Positions 10,102 through 19,841 of a stretch of 42,437 nt of DNA are shown here, piece after piece. The DNA lies in contig JANQJH010000005.1 in the NCBI GenBank assembly GCA_028281705.1, positions 1 to 42,437 of the forward strand, given 5' to 3'. The stretch comes from Verrucomicrobiales bacterium (GTDB taxonomy: Bacteria; Verrucomicrobiota; Verrucomicrobiia; Verrucomicrobiales; DEV007). A program made the translations under genes and the position numbers. Each line of letters opens with the position of its first letter. Positions within the stretch are counted from its first letter, which is position 1. Under the pieces are notes generated by a model. It made no database searches and was not told the origin of the DNA. It saw nothing but the letters and a program-made list of their open reading frames with translations.

Positions 10102-13100
10102 ATGAGAACTCTACCGCTCTACATCCTCACCCTCGGCCTCCTGCACGCCGAGCCTCTGACCCTCTTTGACGGGAAGAGCCTGGATCGGTGGGAAGGCAGT
10201 CCTTCCATCTGGTTTATCGAAGACCATGCGATCACCGCCTCCATCGCGGAGGGCGAGCGACTCTCGAAGAACGAGTTCCTTTATTGGAAAGGTACCGTCA
10301 CAGACTTTGACCTTTCTCTTCGCTATCGCATCACAGGTGGCCCCACGGCCAATTCGGGTATTCAGGTTCGGTCTCAGAAAGACAACTCCGGTCACGCTGC
10401 TGGCTACCAATGCGATCTCGACGACGGCAAACTTTGGCTCGGTCGCATTTATGACGAACATGGCCGCGCCCTCATCGCCGAACGCGGAGCGCTGACGAAG
10501 ATTTCCCCGGAGGGAAAGCGTCACACCATCCCGTTCTCCGAACCGGACGCACTCACTCGTTTCGCTAAAATCGGCGATTGGAACCATTATCTCATTCGCG
10601 CGCGCGGCTCTCGCATCGAGATCCACATCAACGGGATTCACTTTACCACGCTCGAGGATTACCAACGCGGGGAGGCCGATCTCTCCGGACTCCTTGCGGT
10701 TCAGCTCCACAGTGGAGTCGGCCCTGCAAAAATCCAATTCCGAGACATCACTCTGACACCTTTTGAACAGAAGAAAGTGGCTGTCGCAGGCGAGCCCACT
10801 CAGGAGAATAGCGTGGGCATGGTTCCGGCTGATGCCCCTAACATTGGGTTTGAAAACGGCAACTATGACGGCTGGACCCAGACCGGCACGGTATGGTCAA
10901 AAGGACCGATCAAGGGCGACACCATCGCAGCCCGCAAACGCGGCGCCGCCACCCACGACGGCGACTATTGGGTAGGCGGATACGAAGTCTGGCTGAGCGA
11001 TGAAGCCCAAGGAACACTCTTCTCGGATCCCTTCAAGGTCGCCTACCCCTGGGCCACCTACCGCATCGGCGCCGGGCCCCACCCGGAAACTCGGGTGGAA
11101 ATCATTGAGGTCGAGTCCGGTGAAGTCATCCACAAGTCCAGCGGACGCGGCCAGGTCGAGAACATGGCCCTGACAATCGTTGACCTAAGCAAACACCTTG
11201 GCAAAGCGATCCGTGTTCGTGTGATAGACGAGCACTCAGGTCCCTGGGGACACGTCAACTACGATGACTTTCGCTTTCACAGAACCGCCCCGAACACCAC
11301 TGCTAATGGTCGCCTCAGTTCCAGTCCCCTCCTTTGGAACCTCGAACCGAACCCCACCGGAGAGACGGACGATATCACCTCTCGCATGTTTGTTCCTGAA
11401 GGATTCCAGGTGGAGACTATTGCTCGGGAACCTCAGCTCCGTCAACCCATCGCCTTCACCTTCGACAGCCGTGGCCGCATCTGGATAGCCGAAGCCTTTG
11501 CCTACCCACGCCGTCGGGCTGATGGCGAAGCCAACGACCGGATCATCATTCTCGAAGACACCGACCACGACGGTGCCTTTGAAACCCGCAAGGTCTTCGC
11601 CGACAATCTGAACCTCATCTCCGGCTTCGAAATTGGCTACGGCGGAGTCTTCGCCGCCTGCGCACCCGAATTCATTTTCATCCCCGATGCCAATGGTGAT
11701 GACATCCCAGACGGCCCGCCAGAGGTTCTTCTCGACGGGTTTTCCATTCGCGACACTCACGAAACACCCAACTCTTTCCTCTGGGGGCATGATGGCTGGC
11801 TCTACGGATGTCATGGCGTCTTTAATCCCTCCCTTGTCGGCAAGCCCGGCACGCCAAAAGAAAATCGCCTCAGCATGCAGGCAGCCATTTGGCGTTTCCA
11901 CCCGGTCACCCACGAGTTCGAGATCTACTCCCACGGCGGATCCAATCAATGGGGCCTCGATTACGGTCCAGACGGCTCCCTTTTCATGACTCACTGCCGC
12001 AGTTCCTGGGGCCTCGGTCCCGTTAGCCAAGTCTTCCGGGATGGCCACTATTGGACCCAGAACAATTCGAACCATCGCAACTTCATCGCCACAGACAAGG
12101 TAGGCTGGAACCGGACGGACGCGCCTCTCTTCAATTACTTCGATTCCATCGCCGCTTACGGTCATGGTGAGGGTGGTGCTGGTGCCCAGGGTGCACGCTC
12201 TATCTTCGGCGGCCACTCTCACGTTGGCACCATGATCTACCTTGGGAACAACTGGCCTGACGAATACCGAGGCGACCTTTTCACGCACAATCTTCACGGC
12301 CACCAATTGAATCGCGAGATCCTCGCCTCCCGCGATTCGGCTTACTTTTCTAGCAGCCACGGTCAAGATATCCTCTACACTCCCGACAAGAAATATCTCG
12401 CCGTCGATCTCAAGTACGGTCCAGACGGAGCCGTTTACTCAATCGACTGGCATGATACGCAACAATGCCACGTCAACGATGCCGCGCGATGGGATCGCAC
12501 CAACGGCCGCCTCTACCGCATGTCATGGGCGAAAACGTACAAACCCGCGCATTTCGAAGACCTGGCCAAAGCGAGCGAGAGCGAACTCCTGAGCTATCTA
12601 CAACATGAGAACGAATGGTTCGCACGCATGGCCCAGCACCAAATCCGCCAACGTGCCGCCAACAAGACGCTCCGTGCCGAGGTCATTCAAAGCCTCCGTG
12701 ACGTCCTTGAAGACACGGTGACGCCGCATCGCTTCCGGCACCTCGTAGCGCTTCATGCCACCGACGCATTCAGCCACGACGATGCCCGACGCCTCCTTCA
12801 AGCGGATGACGAGACCTTGCGCAACCAGGCTCTTCATTATCTCACGAACGGAGCGTTAGACAACATCACGCCCTTTGAAGACACCTTGCTCGACCTTGCT
12901 AAGAACGAGCCGTCCCCGCGCGTCCGTCTCACTCTTGCAGGCGCGTGCCAGCACCGTCTTCCCAAGAAGATGCGCGTCCCCATCCTCCTCGCCCTCGCAG
13001 AACGAGCGGAGGATGCCCACGACCGCTTCATCCCCAAGATGATTTGGTTTGGCATCGCCTCTAACGCCAGTGATCAGGCTGAGCTGCTCGCTGATCTTGC

Positions 13101-13791
13101 CCTTGAGACTCCCCTACCAATGCTGCGTGACTCCATTCTTTGGCACCTCGCCGGCCAGGATACCTCCACGGCCATCGCTCTTGCCAACCAACTCATCGAT
13201 CCCACCGCCATCTCCCGTGCCGCCGCCGTCATCTCCCAGGCTCTCAGTGGCAGCAAACACCCCGCTCCCGAACTCTGGGCCGAGTTCTCCGCTAAAGTCG
13301 GAGCCACCGGCAACCCCGAAGCCATCTCCCACCTCGCCGAGATGCAAGCCGTGTTCGGCCTCGCCGAATCGCAAGTCGACAACAACAAGATTCCGTCCAA
13401 GGGCAAACCCATCGCCAACGCTCGCAAGATTAAAGTGGATGCCGCCAAAGGCCTAAAATTCGCTCAAGAGCTCATCACCGCCAAACCCGGAGAAGACCTC
13501 GAGCTTACTTTCGACAACAGAGACGGCATCCCCCACAACTTCGTCCTCATCCAACCCGGCAGTTTTGAGAAAGTCGGCGCCGCCTCCGACGCCTTCATCA
13601 GCAATCCCAACGCCGCAGAGAGACACTACGTCCCTGAAATGCCGGAGATCATCGACTTCACCCCCGTCCTCAACGCTGGCGAAGCCTTCATCATCCATAG
13701 GCGTGCTCCCAATGAACCCGGAGACTACCCCTACATCTGCACCTTCCCCGGCCACTGGCGCGTCATGAAGGGAATTCTACGTGTCCGTTAG
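10102..13791 (+). CDS. DUF1080 / PVC-type dehydrogenase / HEAT / cupredoxin giant protein
   Basis: A 1229-aa secreted protein starting at ATG 10102 with a short signal peptide. Residues about 17-222 are a DUF1080 (3-keto-disaccharide hydrolase, concanavalin-like) domain. Residues about 240-395 are a jelly-roll domain (GFENGNYDGWTQTG). Residues about 415-800 are a PVC-type membrane-bound dehydrogenase beta-propeller (FVPEGFQVETIAREPQLRQP, GWLYGCHGVFNPS). Residues about 820-1100 are HEAT-like repeats. Residues about 1115-1229 are a plastocyanin/azurin-like domain with copper ligands His in PHNFVL and Cys, His, Met in YICTFPGHWRVM. There is no CxxCH haem motif, so electrons probably pass to copper rather than to cytochrome c. 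It is likely a periplasmic sugar-oxidising enzyme; the neighbouring XylR-type gene may control it. Confidence 0.85.
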   Translation: MRTLPLYILTLGLLHAEPLTLFDGKSLDRWEGSPSIWFIEDHAITASIAEGERLSKNEFLYWKGTVTDFDLSLRYRITGGPTANSGIQVRSQKDNSGHAAGYQCDLDDGKLWLGRIYDEHGRALIAERGALTKISPEGKRHTIPFSEPDALTRFAKIGDWNHYLIRARGSRIEIHINGIHFTTLEDYQRGEADLSGLLAVQLHSGVGPAKIQFRDITLTPFEQKKVAVAGEPTQENSVGMVPADAPNIGFENGNYDGWTQTGTVWSKGPIKGDTIAARKRGAATHDGDYWVGGYEVWLSDEAQGTLFSDPFKVAYPWATYRIGAGPHPETRVEIIEVESGEVIHKSSGRGQVENMALTIVDLSKHLGKAIRVRVIDEHSGPWGHVNYDDFRFHRTAPNTTANGRLSSSPLLWNLEPNPTGETDDITSRMFVPEGFQVETIAREPQLRQPIAFTFDSRGRIWIAEAFAYPRRRADGEANDRIIILEDTDHDGAFETRKVFADNLNLISGFEIGYGGVFAACAPEFIFIPDANGDDIPDGPPEVLLDGFSIRDTHETPNSFLWGHDGWLYGCHGVFNPSLVGKPGTPKENRLSMQAAIWRFHPVTHEFEIYSHGGSNQWGLDYGPDGSLFMTHCRSSWGLGPVSQVFRDGHYWTQNNSNHRNFIATDKVGWNRTDAPLFNYFDSIAAYGHGEGGAGAQGARSIFGGHSHVGTMIYLGNNWPDEYRGDLFTHNLHGHQLNREILASRDSAYFSSSHGQDILYTPDKKYLAVDLKYGPDGAVYSIDWHDTQQCHVNDAARWDRTNGRLYRMSWAKTYKPAHFEDLAKASESELLSYLQHENEWFARMAQHQIRQRAANKTLRAEVIQSLRDVLEDTVTPHRFRHLVALHATDAFSHDDARRLLQADDETLRNQALHYLTNGALDNITPFEDTLLDLAKNEPSPRVRLTLAGACQHRLPKKMRVPILLALAERAEDAHDRFIPKMIWFGIASNASDQAELLADLALETPLPMLRDSILWHLAGQDTSTAIALANQLIDPTAISRAAAVISQALSGSKHPAPELWAEFSAKVGATGNPEAISHLAEMQAVFGLAESQVDNNKIPSKGKPIANARKIKVDAAKGLKFAQELITAKPGEDLELTFDNRDGIPHNFVLIQPGSFEKVGAASDAFISNPNAAERHYVPEMPEIIDFTPVLNAGEAFIIHRRAPNEPGDYPYICTFPGHWRVMKGILRVR

Positions 13792-13805
13792 GATACCGCG
13801 GGAAA

Positions 13806-13883
13806 ATGGGAAAGACAAAAGCACAGAACGACCCCAACGGAAAAAGAATCCTCTTCCTAGCGGGTCGCAACTCCCACGAATGA
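13806..13883 (+). pseudogene. ThuA-like N-terminal fragment
   Basis: A 25-codon frame immediately after the giant gene. Its end, KRILFLAGRNSHE, matches the opening strand of ThuA-like domains (lysozyme-like glutamine amidotransferase fold), then a TGA ends it. No continuation was found in the other frames. ThuA genes commonly sit beside DUF1080 and PVC-dehydrogenase genes, so this is probably a deletion remnant. The following interval to 14067 holds nothing recognisable. Confidence 0.4.
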
Positions 13884-14067
13884 TGTTCCCAGCGCGAATG
13901 GTGATGTGAGTCTGTTCGCTATGGGCGCGCATGGTATTGTAGGAAAGCTTGGTGGGATGAGGGCAGGGTCGTCCTGTCCTACGCCGCGTCTCTCGTTCTC
14001 CTTGAAGCGGGCTTGGGCATCATCATCTTTAGAATCCAACGGAACCGAATCCGGTATCAAATGCATC

Positions 14068-14398
14068 ATGAAATCTAACATGTTTTTTCAGCAGGCCCTT
14101 GGACTCTTGATCTTGGTTCCGCTGCTGTTCGTCACAGCGACGGCGGCATTCGCCGAGAAGATCGTCTTCCTCGCGGGGGACGACGAGTATCGATCCGAAG
14201 AGTCCCTGCCCATGCTCGCCGCCATCTTGGAGCGGGACTTCGGTTTTGAGACCACCATCGGCTATTCTCCAGAAAAACATGATGGCCGCAGGACAGCTGG
14301 ACACACTTTCCGACCAGGAGGTCATCGACCTGCTCAAGTTCCTACCGCCAGGCCATGATGCGGCTTATTTGAATGGATGCCGCAAAACGACACCTTGA
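14068..14398 (+). pseudogene. Broken ThuA-like gene joined to a haem-domain-like tail
   Basis: A frame from ATG 14068 encodes a signal peptide (MKSNMFFQQALGLLILVPLL) and a ThuA start (EKIVFLAGDDEYRSEESLPM, then FGFETTIGY) before losing sense near 14270. From 14279 the +1 frame reads MMAAGQLDTLSDQEVIDLLKF to a stop at 14398. That resembles the last helix of the PVC-type cytochrome-like domains that end multi-domain ThuA/dehydrogenase proteins. I infer a large internal deletion that fused the first and last parts of such a gene out of frame. Confidence 0.5.
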
Positions 14399-14505
14399 AG
14401 TCGCATTTCATCTCTTGTCTTTGAATCTCAAAATATCGTAGCTTTCGATGGGGAGTCAGCTCGACTCTCCCAGCCACATCCCTAGCCAGAAAGGTAATCT
14501 ACTCC

Positions 14506-17500
14506 ATGAAAGAGCGTGCTCGTCCATCACTCATCATCGCATCGGCCATTCTCGCGATCTCGCCATTGGGACTCGCCGACCTCGTCCATCGCTATGACTT
14601 TGAAGAGGGAGAAGGCACCTCGGTGGCGGACTCGGTCTCCGGAGCCGACGGCGTGGTCCTCGGTGAAGGGTTTTCCTGGCAGCCCGGCCAGTTGGCGCTT
14701 GATGGAGGCCCTGCGGCAACGGCGGCCTATGTGGATTTGCCTAATCGGCTCATCTCCGGGCTGAACGAAGTGACCATCGAGGCCTGGTTCACACCGACAG
14801 GCTCGCAGAGTTGGGCTCGGCTGTTTGATTTTGGCTCCTCGGAGGGAGGGGAACTCGATGGCCCGGGCGGGGGCGGTAACGGGCTCGACTATTTCATGCT
14901 CTCGGTGTCGCGCGGTCCTGAGAACAACCAGCAGCGTCTGGAGCTTCGCAACGAGGATCAGGAGGGCGGAGGGCCTGATGGCGACGGTGGTCCTGCAGGC
15001 CAGCAGTGGACGAGTGATACCGATATCGAGTCGCCCAATGGGGTGGAATACCACATTGCCGTGACGTGGGACGACGCCACGGGGCAACTGGAGTATTACC
15101 GCGATGGGGAAAGGGTGCAGGAACTGGAGACCGAGGTGAAGATGGCTCAGATCAACGATGTCAACAATTGGTTGGGCCGCTCCAACTGGGTCAACGATGC
15201 CAATACGGCGGGTTCCTACAACGAGTTCCGCATCTACGACCATGCATTGAGCGCGCAAGAGGTGACGGAGAGCTTGGCGGCCGGCCCGGATAACCCTCCG
15301 GCATTGGTGGATACGGATGGGGACGGGATTCCTGACGCAACGGAGAATCGTTTCGCCTTTCTCAATCCCAACAATGCCGATGACGGGGCGGAAGACGAAG
15401 ACGAGGACGGGCTTTCCAATGCCGATGAGTATGCCTTGCGGACGGAGATGGACAATGCGGATACCGACGGCGATGGCCTAACGGATGGGGAGGAAGTCGG
15501 TGGTGACCCGGCCAGTGATCCCAAAGTGGCCGACACGGATGGGGACACGCTTACCGACGGGCGCGAAGCGGAATTGGGCACTAACCCAACCTTGCAGGAC
15601 ACGGATGGGGACGGTGTTTCCGATGCTGCTGAAGTGGTGTTGAATTCCGATCCCAACGATGCCGACAGCAAACCGACAGCGGTCGTGCTCAATGTGAGCA
15701 ACGCGGCCGGCCAGGACTGGGGGACGGCCAGTGGCTGGAGTGATCAATTGGCGCCGAGTGCGGGCAAGGAGTATGCGGTCATTGGGGGCAATCCGGCATC
15801 GGATACGCTGAGGACGCCGGAAGAAGCCGGCCCAGCCTTTGCGGGCGATCGGCTCACGATATCCGGAGCCGGCAGCCGGTTGATCGTGGCGAATTCGGGG
15901 ACGGCCACCGTGCCTGCGCTCGTGTTGAACGATGCCGGCCTGCACTATGAAAGCAACGGTACTGCGGGATTGAACGCCTCCATTGAGGTGAGTGGCAGTT
16001 TGAGTGTTTCCTTGGCCAATGGAGCGCGCACCTTCGAGATTGGCGGATCGCTGAAGGGTTCGGGAATGGTGACCGTGACCGGCTTTGAAGGCGCCAACAC
16101 GGTGCGACTCAACACCGTGAACGAAGGGTTCGAGGGAAATTGGACGATTGACGGCGCCGTTCTCAAGGCGACGCCGGTGAATGCGCTCGGGAAGGGCGAT
16201 ATCACCATCGCCAACGGCGGGGTTCTCGATCTCGACTATAACCTCAACAACTCGACGGGCACGCTTCAGCTTGCGGATGCCGAAGCCAAGATTGTCTTCG
16301 ATCAGGAAATCGTCGTCGGACAGTTCCTCTTTGGCGACACGCCCCTACCCGAGGGGACGTTCACCGCCGAGGATCTGGATGCCCTGGGTGTGCGCGACAG
16401 CTTCATTGGCGATACGGGTACGATCACCATTGGTGGCGATACCGACGGCGACGGCCTGCCAGATGAGTGGGAAACGGCGAACTTTGGCAATCTCGATGAG
16501 GATGGTGAAGGGGACCCCGATGGGGATGGGGTGACCAACGCGGCCGAGTTCGATGCCAACTCGGATCCCAACGCTGCGGACAGCGATGGCGATGGGTTGG
16601 ATGACGGCCAAGAGATTGCTCTGGGGACGCAGCCGGGCAAGGTGGATACGGATGAGGATGGCTTGAGTGACGGTGACGAGGTGAATCGCGCGGAGGGAGC
16701 CACGGATCCTTTGCGCGCCGACACGGATGGCGATGGGCTGACCGATGGCAATGAGGTCAACGACTCCAATACCGACCCGTTGCTTGCCGATACGGATGGC
16801 GACCAGTTCTCCGACGATTTGGAGCTGCTGGTGAGCACGGACCCTAACAACGCGAACGATTTCCCGCAGGCGGACCTCAGCCAACTCATGCACCGGTACT
16901 CTTTCAATGAGACCGGCGGCATCCGGGTGGCGGATTCTGTTTCGGCGGCCGATGGCGAGGTCAAGGGCGATGGTTTCACCTGGGGCAACGGCCAAATAAG
17001 CCTACCTGGTGGTGCCTCCGCTGATGCGCCCTATGTCGATCTGCCCAACGGTCTCCTCTCTCAGCATGAGAACGTGACCTTTGAAACCTGGGCGACCGTC
17101 GAAGGGGTCCACTCGTGGGCCCGACTTTGGGACTTTGGTTCGAGTGGGGCTCCCGGGTCCGAAGGTGGGGAACTCGATGGACCCGGCGGTGGCGATCAGG
17201 GTCTCGACTACTTCACGTATACCGCCCACCGCGGCAACGAACCCAATCAGCAACGGGTGGAGATTCGCCAAATTGACCCGGCTGGTGAGGGGGATGCCCT
17301 TGATGAGACGACGACCATCGACACCGATATTGAGACTCCCTTGGGCGAGCGCCAACACTACGCTGTGAGCTGGAGTTCCGCGGGGGACGTGGTGGTCTAT
17401 CGAAACGGTGCGCGGGTTCAGGAGGGCACTACGCAGCACCGCCCGGCGCAGATCAACGACGTTAACAACTGGTTAGGCCGTTCCAACTGGGTCAATGACG

Positions 17501-19752
17501 GCAACTTTGAGGGGTCCTTCGACGAATTCCGAATCTACAATGCGGTCCTCCCTGACGAGGCCCTGCTCACGTCGTATGCCGCCGGGCCGGATTCCGGGCT
17601 CAGCCCCCTGCAAAGGCTTTCGAACCGCTATAGCTTCAACGAGGCCGACGGGGTCATGGTCAACGACTCCGTGGGAGCGGCTCACGGAGAAGTGAAGGGT
17701 GCCGGCTTTAGCTGGAACAACGGCGAGCTCCAACTCGATGGGGGACCGTCCAGCACGGCGGCTTATGTCGATTTGCCGAACCGCTTGATTTCCGGGAAGC
17801 AGAAACTGACCATGGAAGCCTGGTTCTCCGTCGATGGCTCTCAGAACTGGGCGCGCGTATTCGATTTCGGGTCATCGCTCAACGAGGAAATTACCGGTCC
17901 CGGTGGCGGTGGTGAGGGCGCCGACTACTTCATGCTCTCCGCTTCAAGAGGGGGGAACGTGGATCAACAGCGCCTCGAGATTCGCAACAACGATCCTGGC
18001 GGTGGTGCGCCGGGTGGTGAAGACGGCCCCACCGGTCAGCAGTGGACCGCCGATACGGATATTGTCACGCCGTTGGGCGAGGAGATCCATGCCGCCATCA
18101 CCTGGGATGATTCGACCGGCCAGTTGGCATGGTACCGGAATGGGGAGCCCGTTGGTAATCTGGAAACGCCGGTGCGGTTGGCGCAGATCAACGATGTGAA
18201 CAACTGGCTGGGCCGGTCTAACTGGACGGGCGATGCCAACATGCAAGGGAGCTTCGAGGAGTTTCGCATTTACGACGCCGTACTCACGGCGGGTCAAGTG
18301 AAACAGAGTTTTCAGAACGGACCCGATGCCACGACGGGGCCCTCTGACTCGGATGGGGATGGCATGCCCGATGCCCTCGAGATCCGTTATTTTGGAAACC
18401 TCGATGAAGGGGCGAATGACGACTTTGACGAGGACGGTGTGGATAACATCACGGAGATGCTGGGCGATCTCGGGACCGATCCCTCGAACCCCGACACCGA
18501 TGGCGATTCGGTGAACGACGGGCAGGAACTGACCGACGGGACGGATCCGTTGCTCGAGGACACGGATGGCGATGGGCTGACAGACGGGGAGGAGAAGACC
18601 GGGGGCACTGATCCGCTACTGGCGGATAGCGATGGGGATGGATTCAGTGACCTGGCCGAGGTTGGGCTGGGCAGCGATCCCAACGATGCCGCGAGTACTC
18701 CTGACCCGATTGTGGGACGTGCCACTCATCGTTATCAGTTCAGCGAAACCGAGGGAGTCACAGTGGCGGACTCGGTCGGTGATTTGCATGGCGAGATCAA
18801 GGGTAACGGATTTTCGTGGGGCGAAGGTGAACTGACCCTCGATGGAGGTGCTTCGGACACCGCCGCCTATGTCGATCTGCCCAACGGCATCCTCTCCAGC
18901 CAGACTGAGATCACGATTGAGGCCTGGGTCACCGTCGATGGCCTGCAGAACTGGTCGCGGCTCTTCGACTTTGGCTCATCGCTCGGTGAAGAGGTCTTGG
19001 AACCCGGTGGCGGTGGTGAAGGGACGGATTACTTCACGGTGACCTTGATTCGCGGGACGGATCCAGCGGGTCAACGCATCGAGATTCGCAACAACGATCC
19101 CGTGGGCGGAGGTCCCGGGGGGGAAGACGGCCCCTCTGGTCAGCAGTGGAACCTCGATCCCGCGTCGCCGGTGGAGCTCGGTGAGGAGTTCCATATGGCG
19201 GTCACCTGGGACGATGCCACCGGAGAGCTCGTCTACTATCGGGATGGCCAGGAGCTGGGCTCCTTCGCCACCGAGGTGAAAATGGCGCAGATCAATGACG
19301 TCAATAACTGGTTAGGCCGTTCCAATTGGACCGGGGATGCCAACATGCAGGGGAGTTACAACGAGTTCCGCATTTATGAGGAAGTGCTCGACCCGAGTGA
19401 GGTCGGCGTCAGCTACGCCTACGGACCCGACAGTGCGGGGCCTCCCCCTGGCGATCAAGACAGCGATGGCGACGGGGTTTCCGATGCTCTCGAGACGATT
19501 GCCGGCACCGATCCGAATGATCCGTCGAGTTACTTCCGGGTGCTCTCCACGGGAGCGGCGGCTGATGAAGTCTCCCTCGAGTGGTCGAGTGTGGCCGGCA
19601 AGGAGTACGCCGTGGAGTATTCGACCAATCTGGTCGACTGGGCCGAGATTGGCACGGTTGCTTCGGGCGGGGAAACCACTTCTTTTGCCGACAGTGATCC
19701 GGATCGCGTGGCCAATCCGGATGGCTACTACCGCATCAGGGTTGACCCGTAG
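14506..19752 (+). CDS. Giant secreted protein: four LamG domains with thrombospondin type-3 repeats
   Basis: A 1748-aa protein with signal peptide MKERARPSLIIASAILAIS. Four LamG/concanavalin-like domains lie at about 14578-15290, 16885-17600, 17617-18330 and 18721-19437. Each opens with HRY or NRY and closes with a copy of INDVNNWLGRSNW followed by EFRIY. Between them are runs of Asp-rich, calcium-binding thrombospondin type-3 repeats (DTDGDGLTDGEE type) at about 15300-15670, 16440-16860, 18345-18700 and 19455-19520. A beta-helical autotransporter-like stretch (GSLKGSGMVTVTGFEGANTV) lies at about 15690-16435. The C-terminus (VEYSTNLVDWAEIGTV) is a tail common on verrucomicrobial exported proteins. 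It is probably a cell-surface glycan-binding or adhesive protein; no catalytic motif is visible. Confidence 0.85.
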   Translation: MKERARPSLIIASAILAISPLGLADLVHRYDFEEGEGTSVADSVSGADGVVLGEGFSWQPGQLALDGGPAATAAYVDLPNRLISGLNEVTIEAWFTPTGSQSWARLFDFGSSEGGELDGPGGGGNGLDYFMLSVSRGPENNQQRLELRNEDQEGGGPDGDGGPAGQQWTSDTDIESPNGVEYHIAVTWDDATGQLEYYRDGERVQELETEVKMAQINDVNNWLGRSNWVNDANTAGSYNEFRIYDHALSAQEVTESLAAGPDNPPALVDTDGDGIPDATENRFAFLNPNNADDGAEDEDEDGLSNADEYALRTEMDNADTDGDGLTDGEEVGGDPASDPKVADTDGDTLTDGREAELGTNPTLQDTDGDGVSDAAEVVLNSDPNDADSKPTAVVLNVSNAAGQDWGTASGWSDQLAPSAGKEYAVIGGNPASDTLRTPEEAGPAFAGDRLTISGAGSRLIVANSGTATVPALVLNDAGLHYESNGTAGLNASIEVSGSLSVSLANGARTFEIGGSLKGSGMVTVTGFEGANTVRLNTVNEGFEGNWTIDGAVLKATPVNALGKGDITIANGGVLDLDYNLNNSTGTLQLADAEAKIVFDQEIVVGQFLFGDTPLPEGTFTAEDLDALGVRDSFIGDTGTITIGGDTDGDGLPDEWETANFGNLDEDGEGDPDGDGVTNAAEFDANSDPNAADSDGDGLDDGQEIALGTQPGKVDTDEDGLSDGDEVNRAEGATDPLRADTDGDGLTDGNEVNDSNTDPLLADTDGDQFSDDLELLVSTDPNNANDFPQADLSQLMHRYSFNETGGIRVADSVSAADGEVKGDGFTWGNGQISLPGGASADAPYVDLPNGLLSQHENVTFETWATVEGVHSWARLWDFGSSGAPGSEGGELDGPGGGDQGLDYFTYTAHRGNEPNQQRVEIRQIDPAGEGDALDETTTIDTDIETPLGERQHYAVSWSSAGDVVVYRNGARVQEGTTQHRPAQINDVNNWLGRSNWVNDGNFEGSFDEFRIYNAVLPDEALLTSYAAGPDSGLSPLQRLSNRYSFNEADGVMVNDSVGAAHGEVKGAGFSWNNGELQLDGGPSSTAAYVDLPNRLISGKQKLTMEAWFSVDGSQNWARVFDFGSSLNEEITGPGGGGEGADYFMLSASRGGNVDQQRLEIRNNDPGGGAPGGEDGPTGQQWTADTDIVTPLGEEIHAAITWDDSTGQLAWYRNGEPVGNLETPVRLAQINDVNNWLGRSNWTGDANMQGSFEEFRIYDAVLTAGQVKQSFQNGPDATTGPSDSDGDGMPDALEIRYFGNLDEGANDDFDEDGVDNITEMLGDLGTDPSNPDTDGDSVNDGQELTDGTDPLLEDTDGDGLTDGEEKTGGTDPLLADSDGDGFSDLAEVGLGSDPNDAASTPDPIVGRATHRYQFSETEGVTVADSVGDLHGEIKGNGFSWGEGELTLDGGASDTAAYVDLPNGILSSQTEITIEAWVTVDGLQNWSRLFDFGSSLGEEVLEPGGGGEGTDYFTVTLIRGTDPAGQRIEIRNNDPVGGGPGGEDGPSGQQWNLDPASPVELGEEFHMAVTWDDATGELVYYRDGQELGSFATEVKMAQINDVNNWLGRSNWTGDANMQGSYNEFRIYEEVLDPSEVGVSYAYGPDSAGPPPGDQDSDGDGVSDALETIAGTDPNDPSSYFRVLSTGAAADEVSLEWSSVAGKEYAVEYSTNLVDWAEIGTVASGGETTSFADSDPDRVANPDGYYRIRVDP

Positions 19753-19778
19753 GGTTTTCTCCTCGACCGAATTCCCAC

Positions 19779-19813
19779 AAAGGCCAGTCTGTTCTTCAGG
19801 CTGGCCTTTGTTC
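19779..19813 (+). terminator. Terminator after the LamG giant
   Basis: AAAGGCCAG and CTGGCCTTT form a perfect 9-bp stem with a 13-nt loop, followed by a short T-rich stretch (GTTCT). It begins 27 bp after the LamG stop codon and ends just before the next gene starts. Confidence 0.65.
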
Positions 19814-19841
19814 TATGGTCCTCCTTGCAAGTTCATGTGAA

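Noticed and set aside
11236-12366. Long minus-strand ORF within the DUF1080 giant, and similar ones at 3916-4833 and 20175-21512
   Set aside because: They are antisense shadows of strongly supported genes, with no recognisable domain.
10102-13791. Cytochrome c domain in the giant dehydrogenase
   Set aside because: No CxxCH motif was found; the C-terminus has copper ligands instead.
15234-18725. Minus-strand frames rich in Pro-Ser-Val-Ser repeats
   Set aside because: They are the antisense of the Asp/Gly-rich thrombospondin repeats of the LamG giant.
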